Positions 39,529 through 56,295 of a stretch of 64,000 nucleotides of DNA are shown here, in pieces (the stretch's first letter is position 1; every line of letters starts with the position of its first letter). The DNA lies in contig OZ218957.1 in assembly GCA_965112735.1 (NCBI GenBank), positions 1,612,001 to 1,676,000 on the forward strand. The letters are read 5' to 3'. The position numbers and the translations under genes are program-made. Source of the stretch: Phaeosaccion multiseriatum (taxonomy: Eukaryota > Ochrophyta, other classes). The notes below the pieces were generated by a model. It had not been told where the DNA came from. It ran no database searches and saw only the letters and a list, made by a program, of their open reading frames with translations.

Positions 39529-39649
39529 GGTCGGGCACGGCGTTTTGTGGCACTTTTGATCTTAACTCTCGCCGTTTCGTTTTACTGACTTATTATTCTT
39601 CCCATTCTCCCCTCATCCCTCAGGATATCAACTCAGAGTGATAAGGGTG
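39529..39649. promoter_or_regulatory. 121-bp bidirectional promoter region (tetraspanin / poly-Q protein)
   Basis: Both start codons border this segment, so transcription of both genes must start in it or within the leaders. Its right half, TTACTGACTTATTATTCTTC...CCTCAG at 39,583-39,624, resembles a branch site, polypyrimidine tract and 3' splice site just upstream of the plus-strand ATG. A leader intron or trans-splice acceptor is possible. Confidence 0.5.
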
Positions 39650-40335
39650 ATGGGTTTAGTTCGGGCAAAGGAGCCTTCGCCACCGTCGCAGCAGCAGGAT
39701 GAGCTTGACTGGCGGGAGATGTTCGAGTCGTTCCATGCGACAAGCGCCCCAAGTCCGGCCACAACAAAGAGAAGGCTGCGGCTCCAGAAGCAGCAGCAGC
39801 GGCTGCGCCGGAAGAAGGAGAAGGTCGACGGTCTTTCAGGTGGTGGTGTGCTAGCTCCTTCAGCTGCCCTGCTGAAGCACGCGGGCAGTACACAACGACC
39901 GAGCGCGGCACCTTCGTCTCAAGGAGAAGCAAACACTGGGGGTCAGCCACGGTTACCCTCGCTTCCCAAAGGCTCTCGACCAAGGCGACCCGAAAACTAT
40001 CGGCGGCGGCGGCAACCGCCGCAACAGCAGCAACAGCAGCAGAAGGGGAAAGACAATCAGCTTGTATCGGAAGCAGAGGAGACGAACGGGGGGAAGGATG
40101 ACGCCGACAGCATTGCGAAAGCCATTGCCAGCATGCCCAGGAAGCAGAAGCGGAAGCTCTTCAGTCAGATCAAGTCTCTGTTCGAAGATATCGACGCCGT
40201 CTGGGAAGGGTTGGGGGCCGATGGTAGTAGTAGACGTAGTAGAAGAAGGGATTTCCCAGAGGAGGGCATTGTTCCCGGAGGGTGCAGAGTGGATCAGCGC
40301 TCAGAGCGGCCCGAGCAGCAAGAGGAGGATGAGGG

Positions 40336-40370
<35 letters not shown>

Positions 40371-40603
40371 TACAGCCGCAGCGGCCGCCAGAAGGAGGTG
40401 GAGGGCAGCATGACCAGCAGCGGAAGAAGTGCCACCCCCGAGACTATCGGCGGTTGAGTAAGGAGTGGCACCAGCGGCGCTTGGAGCAGCAGCCGCCCCT
40501 TTGCTTGAGGAAAAGCACCAGGTTGGCCTACACCCTCCCCCTGCCCAAGCCCTGGATAGACGGTAGAGCAGACAGGGCAGCGTCGCGCAAAGGGGGCGCT
40601 TAG
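39650..40603 (+). CDS. Unknown basic, glutamine-rich protein
   Basis: A single open frame of 317 codons; the ATG at 39,650 is the first ATG in frame. The product is rich in Gln, Arg, Lys and Pro, with basic NLS-like stretches (TTKRRLRLQKQQQRLRRKK; RPRRPENYRRRRQ). It has a helical, hydrophobic-patterned stretch (MPRKQKRKLFSQIKSLFEDI) and a Gln run encoded by (CAG)n at 40,337-40,368. I recognise no family. Composition suggests a nuclear or nucleic-acid-binding protein, as inference only. Confidence 0.55.
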
Positions 40604-41112
40604 AGACGCCATCATCGATGAGGGACGGCAGAAGATACATATAGGGGGGGGGGGGGAGCGAGAGAGAGAGGGAGAGAGATACATCTAGACAAGTCCGAAC
40701 ACATCACACTGGCGTCAGGGACGACAGTACCGCCGCTGCACCGAGAGGTCAGCGACTACTCACTTCACTGCTGAGCACTGCTGAGTGCTACGAGTAGGCA
40801 GACAGGCAAGGCAGACCAAAAAACCTCCTTCCTTTTGTCCCATCAAACTAAAGAAAAAGCCAAAGATTGTTGCTTCATAGAAAACCAAAGTTCCAACATT
40901 ATTAGAAGAAGGAGAGAGAGAAGAACTGTCTTAAAATCACTTTTGCTGCCTCCTTGTGGTAAGCGCAGCCCCGCCTTCAAAGCCCCTTGTGCTGCCTCCT
41001 TGTGAGGGTTCACAGCCCCGCTCCTGTGCTCCTCCTGCTGCTGCTACTGACCTACCCTGCCCGCCCTGCCCGCCCTGCGCGGCCGGCCCGCTCAGCACTA
41101 CCGCCCTCAGCC
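40604..41112. other. Convergent spacer
   Basis: Spacer between the 3' ends of the poly-Q gene and E(z). It holds a G-run at 40,647-40,658 and two partly similar segments (CTGCCTCCTTGTG(G/A), 40,945-40,958 and 40,992-41,005). No gene recognised. Confidence 0.55.
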
Positions 41113-45590
<4,478 letters not shown>

Positions 45591-45808
45591 GATTGAAGAA
45601 GGGGCAAGAGGTGCAATGTTTTTCAGGGGAGCAGGGGCAAGTCCCTAAACTCCTTACAACCCGTCTTTGTGCATGTACACACCCCTGTTTACGATTTGAT
45701 CGTTTGGATGGATTGATTCGAGCAGATGGCAATGGATGGTCGGTAGGAACAAAGTCGCGCCGGCTGATATCGCCGGCTCCCTCCGAGTTCTCTTTCTCTC
45801 ATCCCGCT
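45591..45808. promoter_or_regulatory. 218-bp bidirectional promoter region (E(z) / Josephin protein)
   Basis: Head-to-head start codons border it. It contains the near-symmetrical GCCGGCTGATATCGCCGGC (45,761-45,779). A pyrimidine-rich leader precedes the plus-strand ATG. No other element recognised. Confidence 0.5.
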
Positions 45809-46575
45809 ATGTCCTATATCTATCACGAGAAGCAGGTGCGTTGGGGGAGAGCTACCAACACTATCGCAGCGGCAGTAGTAACAGCAGCAGCAGGAGAGGG
45901 ACAAGCAACAGCAGCAGAAGGACTCGGGCAGTTGATGTAGTTGCTGCTCCTCCCTCTTCCCAGGCCCCTCCGGATGACGCCCACCCCCCCTTATCCCTTA
46001 TTCGTACCGCAGGAGGCGAGTCTGTGTGGACAGCATGCACTCAACAACCTCTGCCAGCAGGGCATGGTCTTTTCCGCCATGGTAAAGTAAAGCACCAACT
46101 AAACTCTCCATCTTTGATAGCTACGTCACCGCTTGTCCTCCTTCTGCTCTCTCTCTCTATCTCTATCTCCCTCTTTCCCTCTCTCCATCTACCTACCTTA
46201 ACGTCAGGGTCTCGCTGAAATCGCGCACGAGGTGAGGGCTTCTGTTGTGTGGGCTTCCTTCGTTTTCACCTGTCCAAGTCCTCACTCGCAGTTCATTTCA
46301 AAAGTCTGCCTGCATGGGGGCCTGTACTGATTCTCCTCCTCCTCCTCCTCCTCTTCCGCCACTCCGGCCTCCACACCCAATACCCCTCACACCCCCCTTC
46401 TTCCGCCCGCTACAACCGCTCCTACTCGTAACACACACCTCTCTCCCACCCCTTGCAGCTCGACGAGAAGGAGCGCAAGGTGATGCTGGAGATGGGTCAC
46501 AACACTGCTGATGCTGCCAAGTTCCTGGCAGAGGAATCGGGAAACGTCGACGCGGCGGGAAACTTCAGTATCTCC

Positions 46576-46647
<72 letters not shown>

Positions 46648-49534
46648 GTGTGTGTGTGTTTGGCTTGGGTGGGTAAGCGGGTGCGGGTGTGAATGTGGGT
46701 GTGTGGATGAACGAATGGGTGGGTGGGTAGGTGTGTGGGTGGGTGGTCAGTCAGTCTCACTCGGCGTGTACTGAACTACAGATGACCCTTCGCCCACGCC
46801 CTGTGCCTCCTCCTCTCCTGTTTCGCAAAGGTGTTATCGGAGGCGATGAAGAGGAGATACCGTAAGTGCTCATATGTGACCAACCACAGAAGAAAATGGT
46901 TCGTTTCATACTGTAGTCTCCCCTTTCCAGGAGGTGTTCCGATGTTTTGGTCTTTTTTCTTTTTTGTTGTCATTTTCTCATCGACTCATCCATCGCTGTT
47001 GACTTCACACGGACGCCCCCCTTGCGATCCTTGTCTCGCGTTGTGTTCCAGAGGTGTTGTGTTGTCAGTCAACTTAGCTCTTTCACTCCCTTTCTCACCC
47101 TTGTGTTGGATGTGCAGAGGTGTTATCAGTCAACTCACTACTAACCACTCCATTATACGGCCTTTGTCTTACAGTTTTCAGCTTTCAATTCATATGACCT
47201 TTATCAATATCGAACACCATTAATGACTTACAGAGGTGACGCTGGTCAACTCGGAGAACGAAGAGGTGAAGGGCAAGCTCACCACCACAGGCTACGCGCG
47301 AGAGGAGGGCTTCGTCCTCAATCGGTGAGGGAGGGAGGAGGGATTCGCGGAGTGAGAGTGGAGAGGTCACCAGTGAGGAAGGAGGAGGGTACAGACTAGA
47401 GAAGAGGGAGGCCATCGGTGAGGCAGGCACAGACAGAGTAGAGCGGCGAGGTGAGCACGCAAGAGGAGAGAGGAAAGGGGGGCACACAAGCGTAGAGAGG
47501 AGAGGAGAGGAGAGGAGAGGTGGGCACAAAAGAGCTGCCCCATGTCCCATGTGAGTGAGGGGATGTTTTGAGCAATGGAAGTGGAGAGCAGAATTGCCTA
47601 AAACGTGCGCCTCTCCCTCTCCCTGTCTCATCGTCTCTCTCTCTCGCTCCTCCTATTCCTCCTCCTGCTCCTCCTCCTCCTCCTCCTTCTCCTCCTCCTT
47701 CTCCTCCTCCTCCTCCTCCTCCTTCTACTCCTCCTCCCACTTGCCTCTTCTGTGGCTTGCCAGACACTCTCACTGGCTGGCTGTGCGGCGCATCAGGGAC
47801 AAGTACTGGAACCTCAACAGCACGGAGGACGAACCCTCAACCGTCGGAGAGTTCGCCTTGGAGGTAACCTACCCTCACTCACTCACTCCATCACTTAACT
47901 CGCGCACGCACACACGCACGCACCCAATCACTCACTCACTCGCGTACACACTCACTCACTCACGCATCTCCACCTCCTCGTCCTCCTCCTCCCCGATCAA
48001 AAGGCCACGCTAGCCCAATATGTAAAGGACGGTTACAACGTCTTTGTGGTGCGGGGCATCACTAGCAACAACAAGCTGCCCCCCCCCGTGTCCGATAGCG
48101 CCGTTGAGTTAATGCACCTAGATGGCCCTGAGGCTCCCTCATGGAGAATGGAGGCAGACATTGGAAGGGGTGGCAGCGGCAAGCGAGCAGCGGAGGGAGA
48201 GCCGTCGAGTGGGGGTGGATCGGTGTATTCGGGGGGTGGGAGTGAGGCGAGCAAGAAGCCACACTCATGGGCAGAGTCAGGTCCTGGGCGGTGAGTGGAG
48301 TGGAGGAGGGGTGGAGAAGGCGACGGGATGTGGGAGTGTGGGGGACTGGAGGAGGAGGAGGAGGAGGAGGAGGAGGAGGAGGAGGAGGAGGAGGAGGAGG
48401 AGGAGTGGGGGCGTGCAGAGAGAAGAGAGGGGCGTGTGTGTGTGCGTGTGTCTGCGTGTGGGTGCGACTCTAGCGTACTTCGGGTCGTTCGGCCTCAACG
48501 ATATGCTTTGCCGCACCCACACTCGCCCTTCGCCTTTGGCTGTGGCTGTGGCTGTATAACCAACTGCTATGGCTATGGCTGGGGCTTCTGAGCTGCCAGG
48601 AGAGTTCTCTTTAGTGTTGTAGACTTGCGGTGTCTTAGGATACTGTCATGCATTGAATGTTCTCGTACCCTCACTCATTGCCTCCTCCCCCGCCTCTTCC
48701 CCTTTCCCACCCCGTCCGCCCCGCCCCCACACCCCTGCTGTGGGTTGGTTTGCCTCGGTCCATTGTCCTTCCTTCCTCTCTTCCTTCCTTCTTTCCTTCC
48801 TTCCTTCCTTCCTTCCTTCCTTCCTTCCTTCCTTCCTTCCTTCCTGTCCTTTCTTTTTTCCTCTCTTCCTTCCTCACGACACACGCGACGTACACATACC
48901 ACCACGACTCAACTCGCTCAGGCGACTCGACGGTGGCAGCGGTAGTGCTGACAGTAACAATAGAGATAGAGATAGCAGTTCAAGAGGAGGCTTGAGTCCT
49001 CCTCGTCCGCCTCCGGAGTTTATGAGTGAGGACGAGCAGATGGCGGCCGCTATAGCCGCGTCGCTTGGAGAGGAGGCAGTTGGTCCTACAGATTCGACGA
49101 CTGCGGGGGGAGGGGGGGGCTGGGTGCCTGTTTGTCCTCCAGAGGAGCCGGCGAACCTTCCCGGAGAGACAGTGACGGTACAGGTAAGAGAATAGAAAGG
49201 AAGAGAAGAGCAGAGAGGAGAGGAGAAGAAGGAGAGTTTTTAGGTTCGGTATATCCGACCCCCCTCATTGCTTTGCCTCACTTTGCCTCGCCTTGCGGAT
49301 GGATGGATGGATGGGTGGGTGCGTCTTGCAGGTAAAGCTGCCCGGGAGGAGAGTGAGGCGGAGGTTTCCGAAGAGCGATAACACGGTACGTGCCACGTGC
49401 GGCTGATCACCACTCACGCACCGACCTCTCTCAGTCGTGCTTTGTTTACATATGTGCTTCTGGTAGCCCCGCTTGGACGCTCGCCACCGACCCACCCACC
49501 CCACATCAACCCTTCTTGGATGTTCACACACATG

Positions 49535-49577
<43 letters not shown>

Positions 49578-49994
49578 ACACCCCGAACCGACTCCCCCAC
49601 CCACCCACCCACCCCAATCACCACTCACCACTCTGTGACAGTCTGTCCTATTCGATTTCGTGGCGTTTGAGCTGGCCAAGGCGGATGGGAAGGGGTCTGC
49701 GAGCAGCGCGTTTCAGACCAACTTTGGTGAGTGAGAGGTGGTCGTGGATGGGGCTAGACGCCGCCGAGTTGTCTGTGTGTTGTCAGAGACTCGCCTTATG
49801 CTCCGCCCCTGTCCTGATACTCATGCCCCTATCCGTATCCTGACACCTGACACATCTATCCTGACATCCTGTCCTGGACCGATCGCCGCACCCTCTGACA
49901 TCCTCTCCCTTTTGCTTGTCTCTTTGTCTGTCTGTCTGTCTGTCTTGTCTGCCTGTCTGCCTGTCTGTCTATCTTGTCTTTGTCTATCTGTCTG

Positions 49995-50030
<36 letters not shown>

Positions 50031-50048
50031 TGTCTGTCTGTCTGTCTG

Positions 50049-50096
<48 letters not shown>

Positions 50097-50317
50097 TGTC
50101 TATCTTGTCTTGTCTATCTTGTCTTGTCTATCTGTCTGCCCGTCTGCCCGCCCACATGCCTGCCTGCCTGTTTGCCTGCTTGTGTGCTCCTGTCTCTCTC
50201 TCTGTGTGTGTAATAGAGCTGGTAGCCCCAGGTGGCAAGAAGCTTGCGCGAGAAGAGGCCGGCAGCCTACAAGAAGAGGGCCTGGGGGGAGCGAGCGTCA
50301 TGGTCCTCCTACGGTAG
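45809..50317 (+). CDS. Ataxin-3-like deubiquitinase (Josephin - UIM - UBX)
   Basis: Exons 45809-45835, 46013-46081, 46208-46231, 46459-46575, 46831-46861, 47234-47324, 47764-47863, 48004-48290, 48922-49183, 49332-49385, 49642-49726 and 50217-50317; 1,248 nt, 415 residues; phases agree. The Josephin domain (1-175) starts SYIYHEKQEASLCGQHALNN with nucleophile C14. The general base H123 is in HSHWLAV, and N138 is in YWNLNS; the spacing matches human ataxin-3 closely. DGYNVFVVRG ends the domain. SEDEQMAAAIAASLG near 282-297 is a ubiquitin-interacting motif. Residues 337-415 (VKLPGRRVRRRFPKSDNT...LFDFVAFEL...APGGKKLA) match a UBX fold, which usually docks on p97/Cdc48. A Cdc48-linked deubiquitinase is the natural reading. 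Two exons are very small (24 and 27 nt). Confidence 0.88.
48345..48405. repeat. (GGA)n repeat in Josephin gene intron 8
   Basis: About 60 bases of GGA about 55 bases downstream of the exon 8 donor. Confidence 0.93.
48772..48848. repeat. (TTCC)n repeat in Josephin gene intron 8
   Basis: About 75 bases of TTCC in the pyrimidine-rich region upstream of the exon 9 acceptor. Confidence 0.93.
49920..50145. repeat. (TGTC)n repeat in the last intron of the Josephin gene
   Basis: About 220 bases of TGTC/TATC with scattered CTTG interruptions, within the intron before exon 12. Confidence 0.95.
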
Positions 50318-51194
50318 GGAAGCAGCAACAGCAGCAGTTGGTGATACAGCAGCAGCAGCGGCGGCGGCTGTCTGAAGGGCGTTGGGTGGGTGGGGAGGGT
50401 GGAGGAGGGCAGGGGAGGCAAGGGGCAGTCGCTATCCGCAATCCCCTTGGCCAGCACCCTCACTTGCCCACGTCAGGGAGCCCTAAAAAACACACAAAAA
50501 AACTTTTTTTTTTCATTTGAACGATCTTCGTATCTTAGCTCTCTCTCTCTATACGATGTAGCAGTTCAGCAGTAGCATCAGACACCGGCAAAGAAGGGAA
50601 TGAGACACATGTCCTCAGAATGGAGATTGGGAGTCGGAAATGAAATGAAGCCTTCCAATTATTATTTACGCCGCTCGAATGGCATGGGCACACTTCAGTG
50701 CGTTTCAAGTCAGCATGACGGCCCCTGGCCCTCATCCACTCAAACACTCAAACACACACAATTCATTGCTGCTGCTGCTGCTGCTGCTGCTTTGCTGCTG
50801 CTGCTGCTGCTGCTGCTGCCGGGGCGACTTCTCGCTTGGTCTTTGGTTTCTCAAAGACGCCAACCAAAGACGCCCTGACAATTAACTTGTGGCTCTGCGT
50901 CGCCTCAGTGGCTGCTGCTACGGCTCCCTGGGCCCCCTCCTCGGCCGGCAGGGGGTGGAACGGGGCAGACAACATGTGATGTCAGCCAGGACGACAACAC
51001 ATACACTCCCTAACACCCTCGTCTCTCCGGCAAGAAAACGCCCTCACGCACACGCCCGCGTAGTCTTGACTCGTGTGCTTGCCTGCTCCTGCTGTACCAC
51101 CAGCTGCAGTTGCTCTCCTTGCTGCTTCCCCTCCCTGCTGCTGGGCTGCTGCTGCTCCTGCTGCTTGCCCTCGCTGCTGCGGCTTCCCCCCCCG
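50318..51194. other. Convergent spacer with CAG/CTG runs
   Basis: Between the stops of the Josephin gene and CCT3. It starts with CAG repeats carrying AGTTGGTGATAC (50,336-50,347). It holds (CTG)n at 50,769-50,818 and further CTGCTG clusters at 51,080-51,180, one with the related CTGTACCACCAGCTGCAG. No gene supported. Confidence 0.6.
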
Positions 51195-54100
51195 TTAGTG
51201 TTTATGTGTACAGCGCATCCCGCTGACGACATCGTCAATCCTCAGAATCAGGCATGCCGCCTCCACCGCGGTCTGAAGGAAGGGAAGGGAAGGGAAGGGA
51301 AGGGAAGGAAGGAGAGAGTGCGTTTGCGTGCAGTTGTGCGCGTGTGCGTGTGCGTGCGTGTTTATGTGTGTATCGAGGGTTGAGCCACACGGACAGAGGG
51401 AGGGAGGAAGGGAGGGAGGGAGCGGAGGAAGGGAGGGAGGGAGCGGTTGGAATTCAGGAGACACTAAACTAAGCCCGAGGCAGACTTAAGCAAGAGCAGC
51501 AAGAGCAATGAACCACACCCACCCACACACACACACCGTGCTTTACCTTTAGCGTCTGCTCTTTGACGGAGAGAGGCTCCCAAATGCCGAGCTCATTCAT
51601 GTCGGCGAGCACTCCCGTGGAGCCGTTGATGCCGAAGGTGGTGTTTTGGCAGTTGGCGTGCTTGGCTCTTAGCTGTAGGTAGGTAGGTAGGCAGGTAGGT
51701 AGGCAGGTAGGTGGGGAGTGAGGGAGGGAGGTATGTTGGGAGGTATGTTGGGAGGTAGGTGGGTATAGGTAGGTAGGTAGGTAGGTAGGTAGGTAGGTAG
51801 GTAGGTAGGTGGGTAGGTAGGTAGGTAGGTAGGTAGGTAGGTAGGTAGGTAGGCAGATGGGTAGGTAGGTAGGTAGATGGGGAGATAGGTAGGTAGGTAG
51901 GTAGGTAGGCAGGTAGGTAGGTAGGTAGGTGGTTAGGCCGTGTAGGTAGGTAGAAAGGTACAGATAATGCAGAAGTAGCGTGGTACAAGGAGTGAGGGAG
52001 GGGCGCTGGGGCGTTGGGACGTTGGCACCAAGAGAGAATGCCCCTACCATTTACGTAAGTACGCACGTGTCCATACGTGTATGCGCTTCTTCGCCTTCAA
52101 CCCTTGCCTTCCCTTCCCTTCCCTCCCTCCTCCCTCCCTCTACCTCCAATTGGCGACGCACCTGTGTCAACACGCGCACCACGTTGGCCCCGCAATTTTG
52201 CGCTAATGTGCGTGGGATGATCTCCAGTGCCTGCACGAGGAAGAAAACGGCAGAGGAGGAGAAGGCATGGGGACGAGCGTAATCGGAAATGGGAGGAGAA
52301 GGAGGAGGAGGAGGAGGAGGAGGAGGAGGAGGAGGAGGAGGAGAAGGAGGAGAAGGAGAAGGAGGAGGAGGAGGAGGAGGAGGAGGAGGAGGAGGAGGAG
52401 GAGGAGGAGGATGAGGAGGAGGAGGAGGAGGAGGGAGTGGTGAGCGCCTGCGAAGGGGAAGCCTGTGTGTGTGTTTGTGTGTGCGTGCGTGTGCATTCCA
52501 TCTCCAGTATCTCCCCTCCTCCTTTCCCCGCCCTCGCTCACCTTGGCCACCCCCTGGAAGGGAAGCTTCTGCACCCCCTCGATGCTGTGCGACTTGTCCA
52601 TAATGGCAGCTGCGAGGGCCATCTCAGTGGCGCCCCCCCCGGGGACAAGCTTGGGCTCAAACACCACGTTACGCACCACCTGGGCAGGGCAGAGCAGAAG
52701 GGATGGATGGCAATGATGGGCAAGGTAGAGGGTAGAGGGCAGGGCAGGGCGTCGTCCGAGAGTTCCAGATTCAGTTTCAGTTGGGGAGTCAATGGTATCA
52801 CATGCTTCTGTAGGTAGATGGCTCAGTTCGAATCAAGAGAGATAAAAGAAAAAGAGAGGGTATCGATGGCATGCTGTGTTGTGTGTACCTATATCGCGTG
52901 TGTGTTTGACCAACTGCCTCACTGCCTCACTGACTCAATGCCTCCACTGACTCTCCATTGCCTTCATGTATCGATGGCATGTATCGAGAATGAATGAATG
53001 AATGACCAACTGGCGCCTCACTGACTTACTGACCTGCATGGCGTCTTGGAGGTTCCTCTCCACCTCGTTGAGCACGTCCTTACTGCCACCCCTCAGCAAC
53101 ACCGTACACGCCTTGGGATCCGAGCACTGCTCCAAGTACGTAAAGTACCTAAAGAAGAAAGGCAAGTAGAGTAGAAGAGGGCACAGAGGGGATGTGTGTG
53201 TGGGGCGGGGGGGGGGGGGGGGGGTGAGTGAGCGAGACAAGCCTAACGTAGACTAGCCCTGATCCCTGCCAGCCGCGCCACCGCACAGCTGCACTACTCA
53301 CTCGTCTCCGATCTGGCGCACTTCGAACAAGCCGCAGCCTGTGCCAATGTCTGCCTCCTGAATCTCATCAGGCCTGGAGACGATGGTCGCCCCCACTGCG
53401 CGTGCGACTCGGTTGTTGTCGGACTTCTTCAGGCGACGGAAGGCCGTGATATTGGCCTGAGGGAGGGAGGGAGGGAGGGAGGGAGGGAGGGAGGGAGGGA
53501 GGGAGGCAGGCAGGCAGGCAGGGAGGGAGAGAGGGAGGGGAGGGGTGGGCAGGAGGAAGAAGAGAGTCAGCGCGCGGGGTGGCGGAGGGGGGGACGGGAG
53601 ACGACAAAAGGACATCAGAGAGAGAGATGGCACCCACCCACCCACCCTTCACCTCACACACCCATTGACATACGATATCCACACCCATTGACTTACTACA
53701 CACCCACCTTGAGGAAGTAGTGCTGCGCCAAGTCAGACACGCCCTTCTCCGTGATAACAATGTCGGGCTTGAAGGCGATGATCTGTGCACACGTGTTCTC
53801 AATGTACTCCTCCTCCATCTGCAGCAGCGTATTCCAGTCCTCCTCCTTCGTCACCTCCACGTTGGTCTGTTGGTTGGAGTTGGAGAGATGCGTAGATTGG
53901 GGAGGGAGGAGTGGGAAGGGGGTGAGTGAGTGAGGAGGTGAGGGAGCTTGGAAACCAACACATGAGAGCTTACGCCCGCACGCGTATACACACCTGACTC
54001 TCGCCCTTCTTGTACTCTAAGGGGCAGTCCAGCAGCAGGATACGCGGGTTCTCCACTCTTCGCCTGTCCAGTCCAGCGGCCGAAGGAAGGAGAGCACACG

Positions 54101-55972
54101 AGGATGATGGATTGAGTGTGAGTGTGTGTTGCCACTTGGAGACCCAACAGCAGCAGCAGCAGCAGTAAGAACAAACGCTCCTTCCACCGTGTGCTTCCCT
54201 CCCTCCTTCCACCCCTCACCTCATCCCCCATCCACTGCCATCCCCTGCCACCTATCCACTGCCATCCCTCCCTCCTGTAATCCACTACCATCCACTGCCA
54301 TCCCCTGGCTGACCTCATTTTGGAGTGGGTGACGTCCTTGTTGAACATGACCCCGTCCAACACGGTGCAGTCGTCCAGCTCCCCCCCGGGGATCTTCTCC
54401 ACCCTGGATTAATCCCATCCATTCATTCATTCAGACCGACAGACCGGCAGACACATAGAGAGATGGGCAGACAGGACGCGGGCCGACAGAAACACGCACA
54501 GAAACACGCGCACGCACACATATACACACAGAGAGAGAGAGAAAGAGAGAAGAGAGGCAGACAGACAGACAGACAGGCAGAGAGACAGACAGACAGGCAG
54601 ACCCACCGGAAGACAGAGATAGACAGCAGGAAGTGGGGAAGTGAGGAAGCGGTGAGTCAGGTGAGCTTCCGGCATGGGATCGCCCCGGGTGTGGGTGTGG
54701 ATATGGGTGTGGGTGTTTCCTTCTCCTCCTCTTTGCCCCCTCGACCCACACACCTCGCGAAGCGCTTGACGTCCACCTCCTTCTTGCCGTCGGCGTCAGT
54801 GCTGGCAACCTTCTTGACAGCGTCAATGGACATGTCGACAATCTTCTCGCCCCAGCGAGAGGAGAATTTGGTGCCGATGCACGCTCCCACCAGACCCTTA
54901 ATGCGCTCCTGTTGTGCATAGAGATGGCAGTCCATGGCAGTTAGTACATGGCAGGAGATGGCAGGAGAAGGCAAAGACAAGCAAGGATAAGAGGGGAGGG
55001 GAAGGGAGGGGGGGACTACTTCTGGGCGACCGTGGGACGGCCTCTCTCTCTTCTCTCTTCTCTCTGTCGAGACCTCTGTCCTCTATCGACAGCCTCCCTG
55101 CTCGCCTCTAACAGTATCTCTGTTCTCCCTGCCCGCCTCTGACAGTATCTCTGTTCCTCGCTGCCCGCCTCTACCTCACCTTATCGTCTATGTCCACCTC
55201 CACAGCGAGCTCCCTAAGGGCCGTGAGCGCTGTTTGAAGGGCGTACGAGTAGCCCTGCACGATCTGCGTGGGGTGGATGTTGTTCTTGGTCAAGAACGGC
55301 TCTGCCACCCCAAGCATCTCGCCGGCTGTGTTGTTATGAGGTGAGTGGTACGGGCGGACACGGGCGGACGGGTTGGCGGGTGGGGATGGTGTGAGGGATA
55401 GACGGGAGCGGGGAGCGCGCGAGGGGGGTGGATAGAAGCCTCGGCGATTCATCAACTCGTCAGTAAACTGGGAAGTTTAATCAAGGCGGTAGCTGAGCCG
55501 GGGAAGGGTAAGTTTGGGCGGGGCAGGTCCCACCCTTCCACCCCCGGCCCCACACCGGCCCCACAGTCCGTCTCGTCTCCTGCCCCTTCCAACCCTTGCA
55601 CCGCCGCAGCAAAAAGGAAAAACGAGCAGCAGCCTTCACGCGCGAGTGGACCCCGCCCCACTTACTCAGGATGATGACCGAAGTGGTGCCGTCGCCCACC
55701 TCCTCGTCCTGTGCGCGGCTAAGTTCGATCATGCTCTTGGCTGCCGGGTGGCTCACGTCCACCTCTCGCAGAATACAGTTCCCATCATTGGTGATAACGA
55801 TGCCCCCCATTGGGTCCAGCAGCATCTTCAGCATGGATCGGGGCCCGAGCGTTGTCCTAATGATATCTGCCACCGCCTTGGCTGCAACGATGTTCCCTAT
55901 CTGCGCCGTCCGCCCTGTTTCTCGCTGTGTGTTTACAGGCAGCACCATGACGGGTGCCTGAGGAGCCTGCAT
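51195..55972 (-). CDS. CCT3: Chaperonin CCT/TRiC subunit gamma
   Basis: Exons 55972-55666, 55325-55180, 54908-54754, 54403-54314, 54063-53994, 53866-53708, 53456-53302, 53148-53034, 52679-52542, 52230-52162, 51672-51547 and 51272-51195; 1,608 nt, 535 residues, normal for the family; phases agree. Group II signatures: [68 protein letters not shown] (ATP binding), [48 protein letters not shown]. The gamma subunit is indicated by NTQRETGR and the C-terminus [14 protein letters not shown]. It forms part of the cytosolic hetero-oligomeric ring that folds actin and tubulin. The C-terminal tail after VVSG is short (MRCTHKH). Confidence 0.95.
51676..51955. repeat. (GGTA)n repeat in CCT3 intron
   Basis: About 280 bases of GGTA with GGCA/GGGA variants between exons 10 and 11, abutting the 3' splice site (on the gene strand TACC repeats ending CTACAG). 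Confidence 0.95.
52298..52440. repeat. (GGA)n repeat in CCT3 intron
   Basis: About 140 bases of GGA/GAA trinucleotide in the intron between exons 9 and 10. Confidence 0.95.
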
Positions 55973-56295
55973 GGTTGACTAAGGAGCTTTCTGTCTCTGT
56001 GTGCTTGCTTAAGGTTCTGTGTCTGCGCTTGATGGAGAAGGAAGACGGCACGGAGATGCAAGGGGAGGCTGATTTGCCACCCGCCATCGCGGGTGAGATT
56101 CCACAAAAACTGAAACTCACGCATCCAATTCTCTCTCTCCCAAGACCCAATTATCCTTGCGCCTAACATACACATAGATAGCAGAGCACCCACCCTTCCT
56201 CCACCAGAAGGATCAGGAGGAGGAGTAGGAGGAGCAGCAGGAGCAGCAGGAGGGGCGGAAGGAGCAGAAGCAACAGCTGCGAGAGGCCTTCAGCC
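55973..56295. promoter_or_regulatory. 323-bp bidirectional promoter region (CCT3 / DAD1)
   Basis: Head-to-head start codons border it. A GGAGCA-rich purine stretch (56,205-56,275) precedes the DAD1 ATG. No recognised element. Confidence 0.5.
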
